Below, piece after piece: positions 9,844 through 16,705 of a stretch of DNA of 64,000 bases. How positions within the stretch are numbered: the stretch's first letter is position 1; every line of letters begins with the position of its first letter. Position numbers and translations under genes: made by a program. This DNA comes from Spirochaetaceae bacterium bin103 (lineage in GTDB: Bacteria > Spirochaetota > Spirochaetia > SZUA-6 > Bin103), in NCBI GenBank assembly GCA_002238925.1, contig MPNH01000001.1, forward strand, positions 1-64,000, read 5' to 3'. The notes beneath the pieces are model-generated. The model was given only the letters and a program-made list of their open reading frames with translations, had not been told where the DNA came from and searched no databases.

Positions 9844-10065
9844 ATGAGTGAAGCAATCACGGCGATCGCGACCATAACGGCCACGATCATCATCATCGTC
9901 GTCGGAACCGGGCTCCTGCTCGGTAGCAGTCACCGGGTTCCCCTGAGGCACATAGACCACCGCCTCCAGGACATCCGGCTGAAGGCCGCACGGACACACC
10001 ACGAATCCATCGTGGAAGCCGTCGAGCGGTACCTCCGCAAGCACGGGATACACATTCGCTGGTAG
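9844..10065 (+). CDS. Small single-pass membrane protein
   Basis: A 73-residue protein with one strong transmembrane helix (residues 4-27, rich in I/V/T/A) and a charged cytoplasmic tail of about 45 residues ending HGIHIRW. The ATG at 9844 is chosen over 9832 for its GGAGG site seven bases upstream. It has its own promoter and is followed at once by a strong hairpin. Small membrane proteins of this kind are common in phage-like elements; the function is unknown. Two other tiny membrane proteins are encoded in the same element on the opposite strand. Confidence 0.65.
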   Translation: MSEAITAIATITATIIIIVVGTGLLLGSSHRVPLRHIDHRLQDIRLKAARTHHESIVEAVERYLRKHGIHIRW

Positions 10066-10066
10066 G

Positions 10067-10127
10067 AAGGGGAGAGGCGAGTTTTACCGCACCCCGACCC
10101 ACGAGGGGTCCGGATACCTCTCCCCTT
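10067..10127. terminator. Bidirectional hairpin between convergent units
   Basis: A perfect 11-bp stem, AAGGGGAGAGG (10067-10077) with CCTCTCCCCTT (10117-10127), encloses a second ACCCC/GGGGT stem. It sits exactly between the plus-strand unit and the 3' end of the minus-strand integrase operon, where both transcripts would need to stop. There is no long U-tract. Confidence 0.6.
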
Positions 10128-10139
10128 GCATTCTACGTA

Positions 10140-11276
10140 CTACCCGTGCGGGTTGTCGGCCGGTTCGGGAGCGGATGCGGGATCATCCTGCACCGGCGCC
10201 GGAATTGAATCGCCACCCGCTGGCGACAGCGGCGCCGCGAACGGCACGTGTAGCAGTTGGGCGGTGCGCCGCTTGGCTTCATCGGGGCGGCGGTCGTAAC
10301 GCTGGGTGGTGTCGACCGACGAGTGGCCGGCGAGGCCCTGGACGGAGCTGATGTCGGCGCCGGCGTCGAGCAGCTCGCCCACGAAGGAACGGCGCAGGTC
10401 GTGCGGGGTCAGCGGCTTCACGCCGGCCCTTCCGGCCAACTGCCGCAGGCGCAGCAGCACCGCCTGGTCGGTCATGGCGCGCTGTTGGACGTGGCCGCCC
10501 TTGCGTACCGGGCACAGCAGCGCGCCCGGCCAGGAGCCGCGGCGAGCGATCCAGGCTTCGATGGCCTCGCGCCCGCCGGTGGGGCAAAAGACGTTGCGGT
10601 CTTTCCTGCCCTTGCCGTTGCGGATGGTGACCCGGCCGTCGTCGTAGTCGTCGAGCAGCAGTGCTACGGCCTCGCTGCGGCGCAGCCCGCAACCGTACAG
10701 CAGGGCGAGGATGGCCGCGTCACGAGCGCCCGCGGGATCGTCGCCGCAGGCGCGGAACAGCGCGGCAACCTCGCCGGCGTCGACGTGGCGGCCGGCGGGG
10801 AGTGTGTGCGCCTTGACGTTGGGCACATCGGCGACGCGCTCCTTGGTCTCGGCATCGACGAGGCCGAGGCGCCAAGCTTCCTTGATTGTGCCGCGCACTG
10901 CCGAGAGCACGTGGTTGATGGTGGCGGGCTTGGCATCGTCGTCGAGGAGGATCGCGCGCAGGGCGGCGACGTGCTGGTACCGGACCTCGGTCCAATCGAC
11001 TAAGAACGCGCTGGTGGCGAGACCGCCTGTGAAGATCTCGGCTGCCCGGTCGAGGGAACGGCGCAGGCCGCGCCGGCCGACCTCCGAAGCCTTGCCGGCC
11101 AAGTATACGATGGCCGGGTTCTGATCGGGGGAGCCGGGAGCGGCGACGATGGGTACGATCCCGCGCTCGTCGGGAGCGGCCACGATCTCCGTCACCGTGT
11201 GGCTCCGGTACGGGGGGGGGCGGCCGGCGATGGGTCCGTGCCCGGGTTCGTCGGGAGGGGCCACGATCTCCGTCAC
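10140..11276 (-). CDS. Tyrosine recombinase/integrase
   Basis: A site-specific recombinase of the phage integrase (XerC/D-like) family that would insert and excise the element. The N-terminal SAM-like domain spans about 55-150 and the catalytic domain 165-335. All active residues are visible: Arg199 (CGLRRSE), Lys in GKGRKDR (~222-225), His292-x-x-Arg295 (PHDLRR), His318 (GHSS) and nucleophile Tyr327. The GTG start at 11276 overlaps the upstream stop as GTGA and has a GGAGG site. Residues 1-54 contain a 27-residue self-repeat caused by an 81-bp DNA duplication that looks artefactual; the true N-terminus is probably 27 residues shorter. It is the last gene of the long minus-strand operon. Confidence 0.9.
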   Translation of the reverse strand: MTEIVAPPDEPGHGPIAGRPPPYRSHTVTEIVAAPDERGIVPIVAAPGSPDQNPAIVYLAGKASEVGRRGLRRSLDRAAEIFTGGLATSAFLVDWTEVRYQHVAALRAILLDDDAKPATINHVLSAVRGTIKEAWRLGLVDAETKERVADVPNVKAHTLPAGRHVDAGEVAALFRACGDDPAGARDAAILALLYGCGLRRSEAVALLLDDYDDGRVTIRNGKGRKDRNVFCPTGGREAIEAWIARRGSWPGALLCPVRKGGHVQQRAMTDQAVLLRLRQLAGRAGVKPLTPHDLRRSFVGELLDAGADISSVQGLAGHSSVDTTQRYDRRPDEAKRRTAQLLHVPFAAPLSPAGGDSIPAPVQDDPASAPEPADNPHG

Positions 11277-11309
11277 AGTGTGCCTCCGGTACGGTGGGCG
11301 TCGGCCGGC
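11148..11309. repeat. 81-bp imperfect tandem duplication at the integrase start
   Basis: The units at 11148-11228 and 11229-11309 both begin GATGGGT and end GGCCGGC. Unit 1 decays into a G run at its right end; unit 2 has extra G/C changes at its left end. The duplication copies the ribosome site and start codon. Collapsing it leaves the integrase frame intact. Confidence 0.75.
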
Positions 11310-11842
11310 GGCACCTGTCGGCGCGGGATGAGGCCGACGATCTGGTATCCGAGGCGGTCGCGCACGGCGATGCCGGCGTTGTCCAGATTCCAGAATGAGC
11401 AGTCCTCGAACCTATCGAGCGCGTGGGCGACGTAGCGGGCGTCGACGTGGATCTCCGGACAGGCGGCATCGCCGGTGGCGAACACGTCGACCGGAATGGA
11501 ACCGTGGGAGCCGGCGTCGAAGTTGATCCGGTAGGTAGCGACCGGCTCATCGAGCCGGGCACGGATCAGAGGATGCGCTTCGGAAGGAGGGTGAAACGGT
11601 TGCAATCGTTCCACTACGGTCTCGGCGGGCATGCCGGCGTGGAGATATGCGCGGCGCAGGTAGGTGGGGACGGTGCCTCGGAACACGGCACTGCCGTCAC
11701 TCCACCAAGACCCGTCGTCCCCATGGTAGACACAGAGGACGTTGGTGCCGCCGACGTAGGGCGCGAGCCAGCGTCGGCGGTGCCGCCAGGGGAGGCGTGC
11801 GGAATAGAAGCGCCTGGGCTTCCTGTGGTTGGTAGCGAGCAT
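11273..11842 (-). CDS. Hypothetical protein of the element operon
   Basis: A 189-residue protein, unrecognised. The basic N-terminus (residues 1-26, LATNHRKPRRFYSARLPWRH) is followed by aromatic-rich segments (GDDGSWWSDGSAVFRG) and an alpha/beta C-terminal half (DVFATGD...EIHVDARYVAHAL). There is no signal peptide or membrane helix. The ATG at 11842 has AGGAGG nine bases upstream, which rules out the longer frame. Its stop overlaps the integrase GTG as GTGA, so the two are co-translated. A role tied to the integrase, such as an accessory factor, is possible but only from position. Confidence 0.6.
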   Translation of the reverse strand: MLATNHRKPRRFYSARLPWRHRRRWLAPYVGGTNVLCVYHGDDGSWWSDGSAVFRGTVPTYLRRAYLHAGMPAETVVERLQPFHPPSEAHPLIRARLDEPVATYRINFDAGSHGSIPVDVFATGDAACPEIHVDARYVAHALDRFEDCSFWNLDNAGIAVRDRLGYQIVGLIPRRQVPPADAHRTGGTL

Positions 11843-11886
11843 GATCGGTTCCTCCTGTGAGTTCTCGCCCCGGCGGGGGCGGTTTG

Positions 11887-11947
11887 GGTGGCGCGAGGAC
11901 TCGAGCCCCGTACCCGAATCGGGTCGCACACGGTGTTCGTCGCCGCC
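11887..11947 (-). ncRNA. tRNA-like mini structure (d)
   Basis: Read on the minus strand, GGCGGCG pairs with CGCCACC (6 of 7) and directly abuts a 5-bp T-stem (CGGGG/CCTCG) with loop CTCGAGT, one change from the tRNA T-loop consensus. Only 30 nt lie between the 5' acceptor strand and the T-arm, including a strong ACCCG-ATT-CGGGT hairpin, so no full D plus anticodon arms fit. It fills the gap between two operon genes. Confidence 0.5.
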
Positions 11948-11975
11948 AATGCTGGCCTGCGGAACGTTGGACCGC

Positions 11976-12163
11976 TCAGGAGCCGTCGCCGGCATCCTCG
12001 GGCCATCTCCGGCGCAGAAACGGCCGCAGCGTCAGCCGCGCGACCGCCCACACCAGTAGCGCGGGCCGGCCCCCGGGGGGCCGGCCCGCCCCGTCAGCCG
12101 CGCGCCCGCCCACCCCAGTAGCGCGGCCGCCACCAGGGCGGCCGCGCCGATCAGTACCTCCAC
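11976..12163 (-). pseudogene. Tiny membrane protein, frame broken by 62-bp duplication
   Basis: The GTG at 12163 directly follows the upstream TAG and opens VEVLIGAAALVAAALL. The matching end VWAVARLTLRPFLRR...GDGS lies in another frame that closes at 11976. Removing the 62-bp tandem duplication (12031-12092 versus 12093-12154) joins them into a 41-residue protein with one transmembrane helix and a basic tail. This strongly suggests the organism carries the single-copy version. It resembles the other small membrane proteins of the element in size and layout; the function is unknown. Confidence 0.5.
12031..12154. repeat. 62-bp imperfect tandem duplication
   Basis: Units start GTCAGCCGCGCG at 12031 and 12093. 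Unit 1 degenerates into GGCCGGCCCCCGGGGGGCC on its right; unit 2 carries A-to-C changes on its left. The single-copy version gives an intact small gene. Confidence 0.75.
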
Positions 12164-12574
12164 CTACTTGGCGTCCGGAGGCGGGTTGGCCCACGCCGAA
12201 ACGATCAGGGCCGGGGTGTCGTCGACCAGATCGGCCGGCGGCTCGACGTGCGCGGGCGCAGGCGCCACTACGGCGGGCACGCCGTAGCCGTCCACACCGT
12301 ACAGCGCGTCCAGGTCGGTCAACGGCAGGTAGCCGCCCTCGACGAACGCGCGCCCGGCGAGCGGCGCAACGCTGTACGGGGCCGCGGTCGACGGCTCCGC
12401 CGCGAGCGGCGCAACACCGGCGAACTCGCGCAGCGGGGACTGCGCCAGCATGACTTCGACCTCATCGGTGAGATCGGGGTCGACCACATCCCTGATGCCG
12501 CTGCCTCCGGCGCTCATGGCGGCGATGGCAGCGACCAGGGCCACGGCGCTCAACAGAACCGAAAATCGTGTCAT
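12164..12574 (-). CDS. Predicted exported or membrane-anchored protein
   Basis: A 136-residue protein with an N-terminal hydrophobic segment (residues 4-23, SVLLSAVALVAAIAAMSAG) that could be a signal peptide or anchor, followed by an acidic, Pro/Ala-rich region without recognised domains. The ATG at 12574 has AGGAGG seven bases upstream. Its TAG is followed without a gap by the start of a tiny membrane protein. A tRNA-like structure separates it from the ParB-like gene upstream. A surface or envelope role within the element is the only inference possible. Confidence 0.55.
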   Translation of the reverse strand: MTRFSVLLSAVALVAAIAAMSAGGSGIRDVVDPDLTDEVEVMLAQSPLREFAGVAPLAAEPSTAAPYSVAPLAGRAFVEGGYLPLTDLDALYGVDGYGVPAVVAPAPAHVEPPADLVDDTPALIVSAWANPPPDAK

Positions 12575-12627
12575 CGGTTCCTCCTGTGCGGGCAGATTGG
12601 GGGGCGATCATCCCCCGGCCCGCGATA

Positions 12628-12675
12628 GCTGCGCCCGGACTCGAACCGGCGCAGGCGCCCAGGTGCGCGCGCAGC
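12628..12675 (-). ncRNA. tRNA-like mini structure (c)
   Basis: On the minus strand GCTGCG pairs with CGCAGC (6 bp). This abuts a T-arm whose loop, TTCGAGT, matches the tRNA consensus exactly (CCGG/CCGG stem, fifth pair mismatched). Only 19 nt separate the 5' acceptor strand and the T-arm. An alternative local stem TGCG/CGCA around the T-arm competes. It sits between the ParB-like stop and the next ribosome site. Confidence 0.5.
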
Positions 12676-12692
12676 AGGTGCTTCACGCGCAC

Positions 12693-14642
12693 TCAGGACT
12701 CGCGTTCGGGACGGGCGGCATCAAAGCCCTTCGGCAGCCAGCCGGGGTGCGCGCGCATGCGCTTCGTCGCGTCCAGCGCCAACTGTCCCTTCTTCATGTC
12801 CGCCGCGCCGGCCGCCCACTCGTCGCCGAGGTAGGGTCGGCACTCGTCGATGATCTGGTCCTTGCGAAGCTTCGACCAGATGACATCCACGCTCCACACG
12901 TTCTCGTCGACCGCCAGCAGCCGGTCAGCCCACCGGGGCTGCGTCTCCGCCGCGATCGCCGCGTGCATGTCGTAGACGGCATCATCACCGCCGGGATGGT
13001 CGACCAGCAGCCGCGTCACCACGGCGCTCGTCACCAGCGCCTTGCTGTCGGGCGGCAGCGCCCGGTACGCCTCGAACATCTCCCCGATGCTGAGCTGCGG
13101 GTCGATGAACGGCGGGTGCCACGCCGGGTGCTCCAGGTAGGCCTTGATCTCGTCGGAGCCATCGGGCACGCCCAGGCGCGGATTGTGCTTGCGCTCCACC
13201 GCCAGCGGCAGGCCGGGGTAGAAGCCGCGCCCATTGCCGTCGTAGTGGCTCGCGCCGGTGTGCAGTGCCAGGACCATCGAGAACACCAGCGCATCCATCG
13301 CAACCTCCGGCTGCTCGTGCAGGACCGCGCGCAGCACCCCGTTGCGCAGGTTCATGATGTTGTCTTTGAGCTTCTGGCTGTACCCCTTCGGCTTGGGTGG
13401 CGGCTGCTCTCCGGTGTGCGCTGTGCTTGTCGTGGCCGTGCCGCTGGTGGTGGCGGGAGCTTCGCCGGGCATCGGGTCGCCCTTGCGGACCAACCCCTCG
13501 ATGCGCTCAAGCTGGCCGCCGTGGCCGATGCCGATGAGCACGCCGCTCGCCGCCTTCTGTGCCGGCGTGAACGTGCGCTGTTCCACCGCGGCATCTACCG
13601 CGTCGGCCGCCTCGCTCGCCTCGCTCGCCTCGTCCCACTCGCGCTGTTCCTCGGGGTTCAGCTCGTCGTAGTCCAGGCCCTCGGCCTCCCACTTGTTGCC
13701 CAACGCCTCGATCCTGTCCAGGACGGCCTGTTCCTCGGGCGTGGGCTCGCGCCGGTGTCGCTGCGGGTACGTCTGGCGGCACGACTGGCGGAACTTCCAG
13801 GTATCCTGGTCGGCGCTCGTCTCCACCCACTTCCAGCCCTCAGCCAGCACCGCGTCCGCCGCCGCGGCCAGCTTCTCGCGCGCCAGGCGCAGGGCGAGGC
13901 CCGCGTCCTGCAGCACCGCGTAGTCCTGGAACAGCGTCTGTTCGCTCGATCCGCCGGCCTTCGCGTACTCATCGGTGCCGACGAACTGCGCCAGGGGACT
14001 GTCCGAGCGCAGCCGCTCCTCCTGCAGGTGGCGCAGGATGCGGTTGGCGTAGTGTTGCCCGCCGCCGTACGACTCGTCGCTCTCGATCTGTTGCCACACC
14101 TGCATCTGGCGCTCGGTGTCCGGCGTGGTCGCATACGCGCGCGCCGCTTCCTCCAGGATGCGCCCGTCGCGGTACGCCTCCAGGATCGGCCGCGCAAGCT
14201 GGCCCAGGCGCATGCGCCGCTGGACCGTGCTCTGCGGCAGCCCGAAGCGGTTGGCGATGTCTTCCACGGTCGCGCCCTCGTCTGCCAGCCGCTTGAACGC
14301 GACCACCTGGTCCGCCGGGTGCATCGCCACCCGCACCACGTTTTCGGCAAGCGCGGCCTCGGTCGAGTCCACGTCGTCATGCAGGACGCTGCAGCCCACC
14401 GGCGCGTCGGTCGCGATCTCGCCGGCCTCGGCCAGGGCGCGCAGCGCGCGGTAGCGCCGATGGCCGGCGACCACGGACCATGCCTCGTCGTGTCTGCGCA
14501 CCACCAGCGGCTCCAGGAGCCCGTGCGCGGCGATGGAGGCGCGCAGCTCGCGGTCTGCGTCCTCCATCGCCGGCGTGCTGCGCAGGTCGTCGCCGTTGGC
14601 AAGCAGCTTGCTCAACGGCAGGGTGATTGCTTCGTTGTGCAT
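12693..14642 (-). CDS. ParB/Spo0J-like DNA-binding protein
   Basis: A 649-residue ParB-superfamily protein, expected to bind DNA sites and take part in partition or regulation of the element. The N-terminal ParB domain (5-115) contains GHRRYRAL (60-67, the GxRR box of the CTP-binding fold) and AENVVR (99-104). A helix-turn-helix follows (about 125-146, EDIANRFGLPQSTVQRR). The remaining ~500 residues include a charged Glu/Ala-rich middle and a globular C-terminus (DVIWSKLRKDQIIDECRPY). The size is about twice that of chromosomal ParB and matches large plasmid/ICE types. No ParA is seen in the window. The start has a GGGAG site. The neighbours are small membrane proteins and SSB. Confidence 0.82.
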   Translation of the reverse strand: MHNEAITLPLSKLLANGDDLRSTPAMEDADRELRASIAAHGLLEPLVVRRHDEAWSVVAGHRRYRALRALAEAGEIATDAPVGCSVLHDDVDSTEAALAENVVRVAMHPADQVVAFKRLADEGATVEDIANRFGLPQSTVQRRMRLGQLARPILEAYRDGRILEEAARAYATTPDTERQMQVWQQIESDESYGGGQHYANRILRHLQEERLRSDSPLAQFVGTDEYAKAGGSSEQTLFQDYAVLQDAGLALRLAREKLAAAADAVLAEGWKWVETSADQDTWKFRQSCRQTYPQRHRREPTPEEQAVLDRIEALGNKWEAEGLDYDELNPEEQREWDEASEASEAADAVDAAVEQRTFTPAQKAASGVLIGIGHGGQLERIEGLVRKGDPMPGEAPATTSGTATTSTAHTGEQPPPKPKGYSQKLKDNIMNLRNGVLRAVLHEQPEVAMDALVFSMVLALHTGASHYDGNGRGFYPGLPLAVERKHNPRLGVPDGSDEIKAYLEHPAWHPPFIDPQLSIGEMFEAYRALPPDSKALVTSAVVTRLLVDHPGGDDAVYDMHAAIAAETQPRWADRLLAVDENVWSVDVIWSKLRKDQIIDECRPYLGDEWAAGAADMKKGQLALDATKRMRAHPGWLPKGFDAARPERES

Positions 14643-14644
14643 CT

Positions 14645-14773
14645 CTACAGCTCCCGGGCGCGGCGCATGCGCACGCTCCGCAGGCCGGTCGGCGACCGTA
14701 GCCTCTGGCGCAGCGCCGGCACCGCCAGCCCCACCAGCAGCACGGCACCCGCGACGATGACTATTTCGCCCAC
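14645..14773 (-). CDS. Tiny membrane protein
   Basis: A 42-residue protein with one transmembrane helix (EIVIVAGAVLLVGLAVPAL) and a basic tail. The GTG at 14773 lies inside the end of the upstream gene (13-nt overlap) with a perfect GGAGG seven bases before it, and its TAG is two bases from the ParB-like ATG, so it is packed as a translated gene. The layout matches the 41-residue protein at 11976-12163. Function unknown. Confidence 0.55.
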   Translation of the reverse strand: MGEIVIVAGAVLLVGLAVPALRQRLRSPTGLRSVRMRRAREL

Positions 14774-15021
14774 TGGTCTACCTCCGATGCCGGCCCCTCG
14801 TAGCCGGCCATGAACGACTGCGCGTTCGCGGCCAGCTTCAGCGCCGCCACCCGGTCAATCTCCTCGATGCGCACCGCGACCGGCGGCACGCTCGGCAGCG
14901 GCGGCGGCGCCGTGTACGACAGGTCCGGTTCCGGCTCCTGCGGCGACTGCAGGCCGTCCGCAACGAACAGTGCCGCGATCAGAAACGCGAACAGCAGCAC
15001 TCCATAGGTGACACGTCTCAT
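14761..15021 (-). CDS. Small membrane-anchored protein
   Basis: An 86-residue protein with an N-terminal transmembrane helix (residues 5-22, YGVLLFAFLIAALFVADG), a Pro-rich linker (PAPPPLPSVPP-type, 35-46) and a short helical end (EEIDRVAALKLAANAQSF). The start at 15021 is chosen for AGGAGG six bases upstream; the longer frame would run through the tRNA-like structure. The layout resembles small spanin-like or holin-accessory proteins of phages, but I see no decisive feature. It overlaps the tiny membrane gene downstream. Confidence 0.55.
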   Translation of the reverse strand: MRRVTYGVLLFAFLIAALFVADGLQSPQEPEPDLSYTAPPPLPSVPPVAVRIEEIDRVAALKLAANAQSFMAGYEGPASEVDQWAK

Positions 15022-15068
15022 GCGCCCCTCCTGCCCCGGAGCCTTTTTGCTCCCGCGAGCGGTGTAGA

Positions 15069-15123
15069 CGGCGGCCGGGGAGTCGAACCCCGCGCCTGCA
15101 GGTGCGCCCACTGCGCGCCGCCG
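15069..15123 (-). ncRNA. tRNA-like mini structure (b)
   Basis: The clearest of the four. On the minus strand a perfect 7-bp acceptor-like stem (CGGCGGC/GCCGCCG) directly abuts a perfect 5-bp T-stem (CGGGG/CCCCG) with the consensus T-loop TTCGACT. Only 24 nt lie between the 5' acceptor strand and the T-arm (GCGC-AGTGG-GCGC hairpin plus CCTGCAGG), too little for both a D-arm and an anticodon arm. The 3' side continues TCTACACC. It lies between the SSB stop (15137) and the next start (15021). Confidence 0.6.
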
Positions 15124-15136
15124 TGCCATCCGGGCC

Positions 15137-15520
15137 CTAGCTCGCGACGGCCTCGCGCTCCCGCTCCCCGGTTGGGCGGTGAGCGGCGGCCGCTCGACGG
15201 GGCTGGAACTCGACGTGCTCGCACACGATTACGACCTTCGAGCGCGCGTTGCCGTCCGCGTCCTCCCACCGCTCCTGCTTGATACGACCGACCAGGCGCA
15301 CGCCACGGCCCTTGGTCAGGTGCTCAGCGCACACGGTCGCCAGCTTCCCGGCGGTCACGGCCTCAACGAACGACACTTCCTCGGTGCGCTCGCCTTCGAG
15401 CTTGTAGGTGCGCACGGACGACACGACGAGCGTGCACAGCGGCGTGCCGCTCGGCGTGTGGCGCAGCTCGGGATCGCGGCACAGGTTCCCTTCCAAGAGA
15501 ATGCTGTTAAGGTTGTTCAC
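15137..15520 (-). CDS. ssb: Single-stranded DNA-binding protein
   Basis: A 127-residue SSB with a single OB fold: the opening MNNLNSILLEGNLCRDPELR is typical, followed by VSFVEAVTAGKLATVCAEHL and RGVRLVGRIKQERWED, which line the DNA groove in the family. The C-terminus lacks the acidic DDxPF-type tip of cellular SSBs, as in many phage and plasmid versions. The GTG start at 15520 has AAGGAG seven bases upstream. It would coat single-stranded DNA during replication driven by the element's D5 helicase. A tRNA-like structure follows it directly. Confidence 0.88.
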   Translation of the reverse strand: MNNLNSILLEGNLCRDPELRHTPSGTPLCTLVVSSVRTYKLEGERTEEVSFVEAVTAGKLATVCAEHLTKGRGVRLVGRIKQERWEDADGNARSKVVIVCEHVEFQPRRAAAAHRPTGEREREAVAS

Positions 15521-15773
15521 GGGTTCTCCTTGGCCCTACGCGGGGCCGGTCGGGGGCCGCGCCTGGGAATCCTGTCAATCCGTTGGGCGCGGTCCTGGTG
15601 TTCGAGTCGGGCGCAGCTACCGGCTGCGCGAAGCGAGGCACCACGGACGCTGCGGCCGTGGCGATGTGATCGGCATTCGTGTCTATCCTCCCAGTGCCGC
15701 TTGGTTGCGGCGGTCGCGACCGGGCGGGAGTCGGACCCGCCCTTGTGTGGCCTTCCACGGTCGCCGGGGCGTG
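15521..15773. other. Structured operon gap upstream of ssb
   Basis: This 253-bp gap holds tRNA-like structure (a) and a strong hairpin GCGCAGC-TACCG-GCTGCGC (15611-15629). It also holds a possible 19-codon frame, MPITSPRPQRPWCLASRSR, on the minus strand with a GGGAGG site. Reading the plus strand, GTTCGAGTCGGGCGCAGCTA next to the hairpin resembles the T-arm region of structure (c). Confidence 0.4.
15716..15764 (-). ncRNA. tRNA-like mini structure (a)
   Basis: On the minus strand GCGACCG pairs with CGGTCGC (perfect 7 bp) around a small GTGG-AAGG-CCAC hairpin and a T-arm (GCGGG/CCCGC, extendable to 7 bp) with loop TCCGACT, one change from consensus. Only 17 nt lie between the 5' acceptor strand and the T-arm. 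It starts ten bases after the stop of the upstream gene. Confidence 0.5.
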
Positions 15774-16028
15774 TCACTCCCGCCCTCCGGGAGCCTCGTC
15801 GGCGCATTGCCGGCAAGCTTCGTAGCCGGCCAGCGTCGGCAGCAGCACCACGAAGGCGAAGCTGGTCATGTCCGCGGGACCTCCCATCAGCCACGCCGTG
15901 ACCGCCAGCCCATACGCGACCAGGATCGTCGTGGCCTGCCGGTCCGGCGCCTGCACCGTTACGGCACGAAATCGGGCGCCAGAGGCGGCGCCAGCGCGCC
16001 CGGCAGGCGTAGATGGTGCATGGACCAC
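15774..16028 (-). CDS. Small two-helix membrane protein
   Basis: An 84-residue protein with two hydrophobic helices (about 34-50, TTILVAYGLAVTAWLMGG, and 54-69, MTSFAFVVLLPTLAGY) and a Cys-x2-Cys near the C-terminus (ACRQCADE). The GTG at 16028 is a weak start without a good ribosome site; a start overlapping the upstream stop at 16080 lies in another frame. It is within the element operon and may be holin-like by size and topology, which is only a guess. Confidence 0.45.
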   Translation of the reverse strand: MVHAPSTPAGRAGAASGARFRAVTVQAPDRQATTILVAYGLAVTAWLMGGPADMTSFAFVVLLPTLAGYEACRQCADEAPGGRE

Positions 16029-16076
16029 ACCACCCGCGCGCTCCCCGGCGCGTCTGAGAGCCGTCTTTCGCGCCGC

Positions 16077-16409
16077 TCATCGCAACAACCTCGCAATCGG
16101 GATGAACTCGCCGCGAAGCTTCTCGACCTCGCCGGCCAGCGTGCGCAGGTAGGCCGCGTACTGGCGGTGCTCGGCGGCGTGCTCGCGGTGCTCGCGCACC
16201 ATGTCACCGGCGCACAGCCACGCGCCCATCAGCGGCTCCAGGTCGGCCGCGCGCGCCTCGCGCTCGCTCGCCTTGCGTGCCGCCTCGTCCGCCTGATTGC
16301 GCAGATCCTCGGCGGCAACCGCCACGGCCTCGGCACCGGTGCAACCGTCGTCCAGCTTCTCGATGATCGCGTGCGCCCACGCCGGGCCGTACTCGTCCAC
16401 CCGGATCAC
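16077..16409 (-). CDS. Helical hypothetical protein
   Basis: A 110-residue, mostly helical and charged protein (AEDLRNQADEAARKASEREAR is coiled-coil-like). The GTG at 16409 overlaps the upstream stop as GTGA and has GGAGG seven bases before it, which fixes the start; the longer upstream frame is an Arg-rich artefact. There is no membrane segment or known domain. Confidence 0.55.
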   Translation of the reverse strand: MIRVDEYGPAWAHAIIEKLDDGCTGAEAVAVAAEDLRNQADEAARKASEREARAADLEPLMGAWLCAGDMVREHREHAAEHRQYAAYLRTLAGEVEKLRGEFIPIARLLR

Positions 16410-16705
16410 GACGCGCCTCCCGGCGGCAGCTCGGCCACGCGGATGGCCATGTCCAGCAGCACGTCGTTGCCGGCGTCCTCGTCGTTGACGACGGCCGCGA
16501 GATCGACGATGGCGGGGTGGGCGAGCGCGGCGCCGTAGCCGCGCAGCCACACGCTCACGTCGCGCCGGGTGCCGCTGAACAGCGGCGCCGGCTCGTCGTC
16601 GCGCAGCACGTTGTACGCCATGCCGTTGGCGGTCCGGGTCAGGTGCAGCCCGAACGTCGGCGCCGGCGAGTTCGCGATGTAGCTGTCTGCGCCCGCCTTC
16701 AGCAT
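16406..16705 (-). CDS. Hypothetical protein of the element operon
   Basis: A 99-residue protein, probably alpha/beta (SYIANSPAPTFGLHLTRT, RRDVSVWLRGYGAALAH, NDVLLDMAIRVAEL). No family recognised. It overlaps the genes on both sides by four to seven bases, so it is a translated member of the operon. The ATG at 16705 follows a G-rich ribosome-site-like stretch. Confidence 0.5.
   Translation of the reverse strand: MLKAGADSYIANSPAPTFGLHLTRTANGMAYNVLRDDEPAPLFSGTRRDVSVWLRGYGAALAHPAIVDLAAVVNDEDAGNDVLLDMAIRVAELPPGGAS

Larger units (their letters stand above)
9738..10198. repeat. Imperfect direct repeat flanking the small-gene/terminator block
   Basis: CCGGTTCGGAAGCGG...GCGG-ATCCTCC around 9739-9775 resembles CCGGTTCGGGAGCGG...GCGG-ATCATCC around 10161-10192, inside the 3' end of the integrase gene. 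GGTTCGG also occurs three times in a row at 9721-9746. This could be a remnant duplication or integrase arm sites; nothing proves it. Confidence 0.3.

Noticed and set aside
12450-14813. A 787-codon open frame antisense to the ParB-like gene
   Set aside because: It mirrors the codon pattern of the real gene in GC-rich DNA, has no ribosome site and reads as low-complexity Arg/Ala/Val.
11887-15764. Calling the tRNA-like elements true tRNA genes
   Set aside because: None has room for a full D-arm plus anticodon arm and no 3' CCA is encoded; they are described as tRNA-like only.
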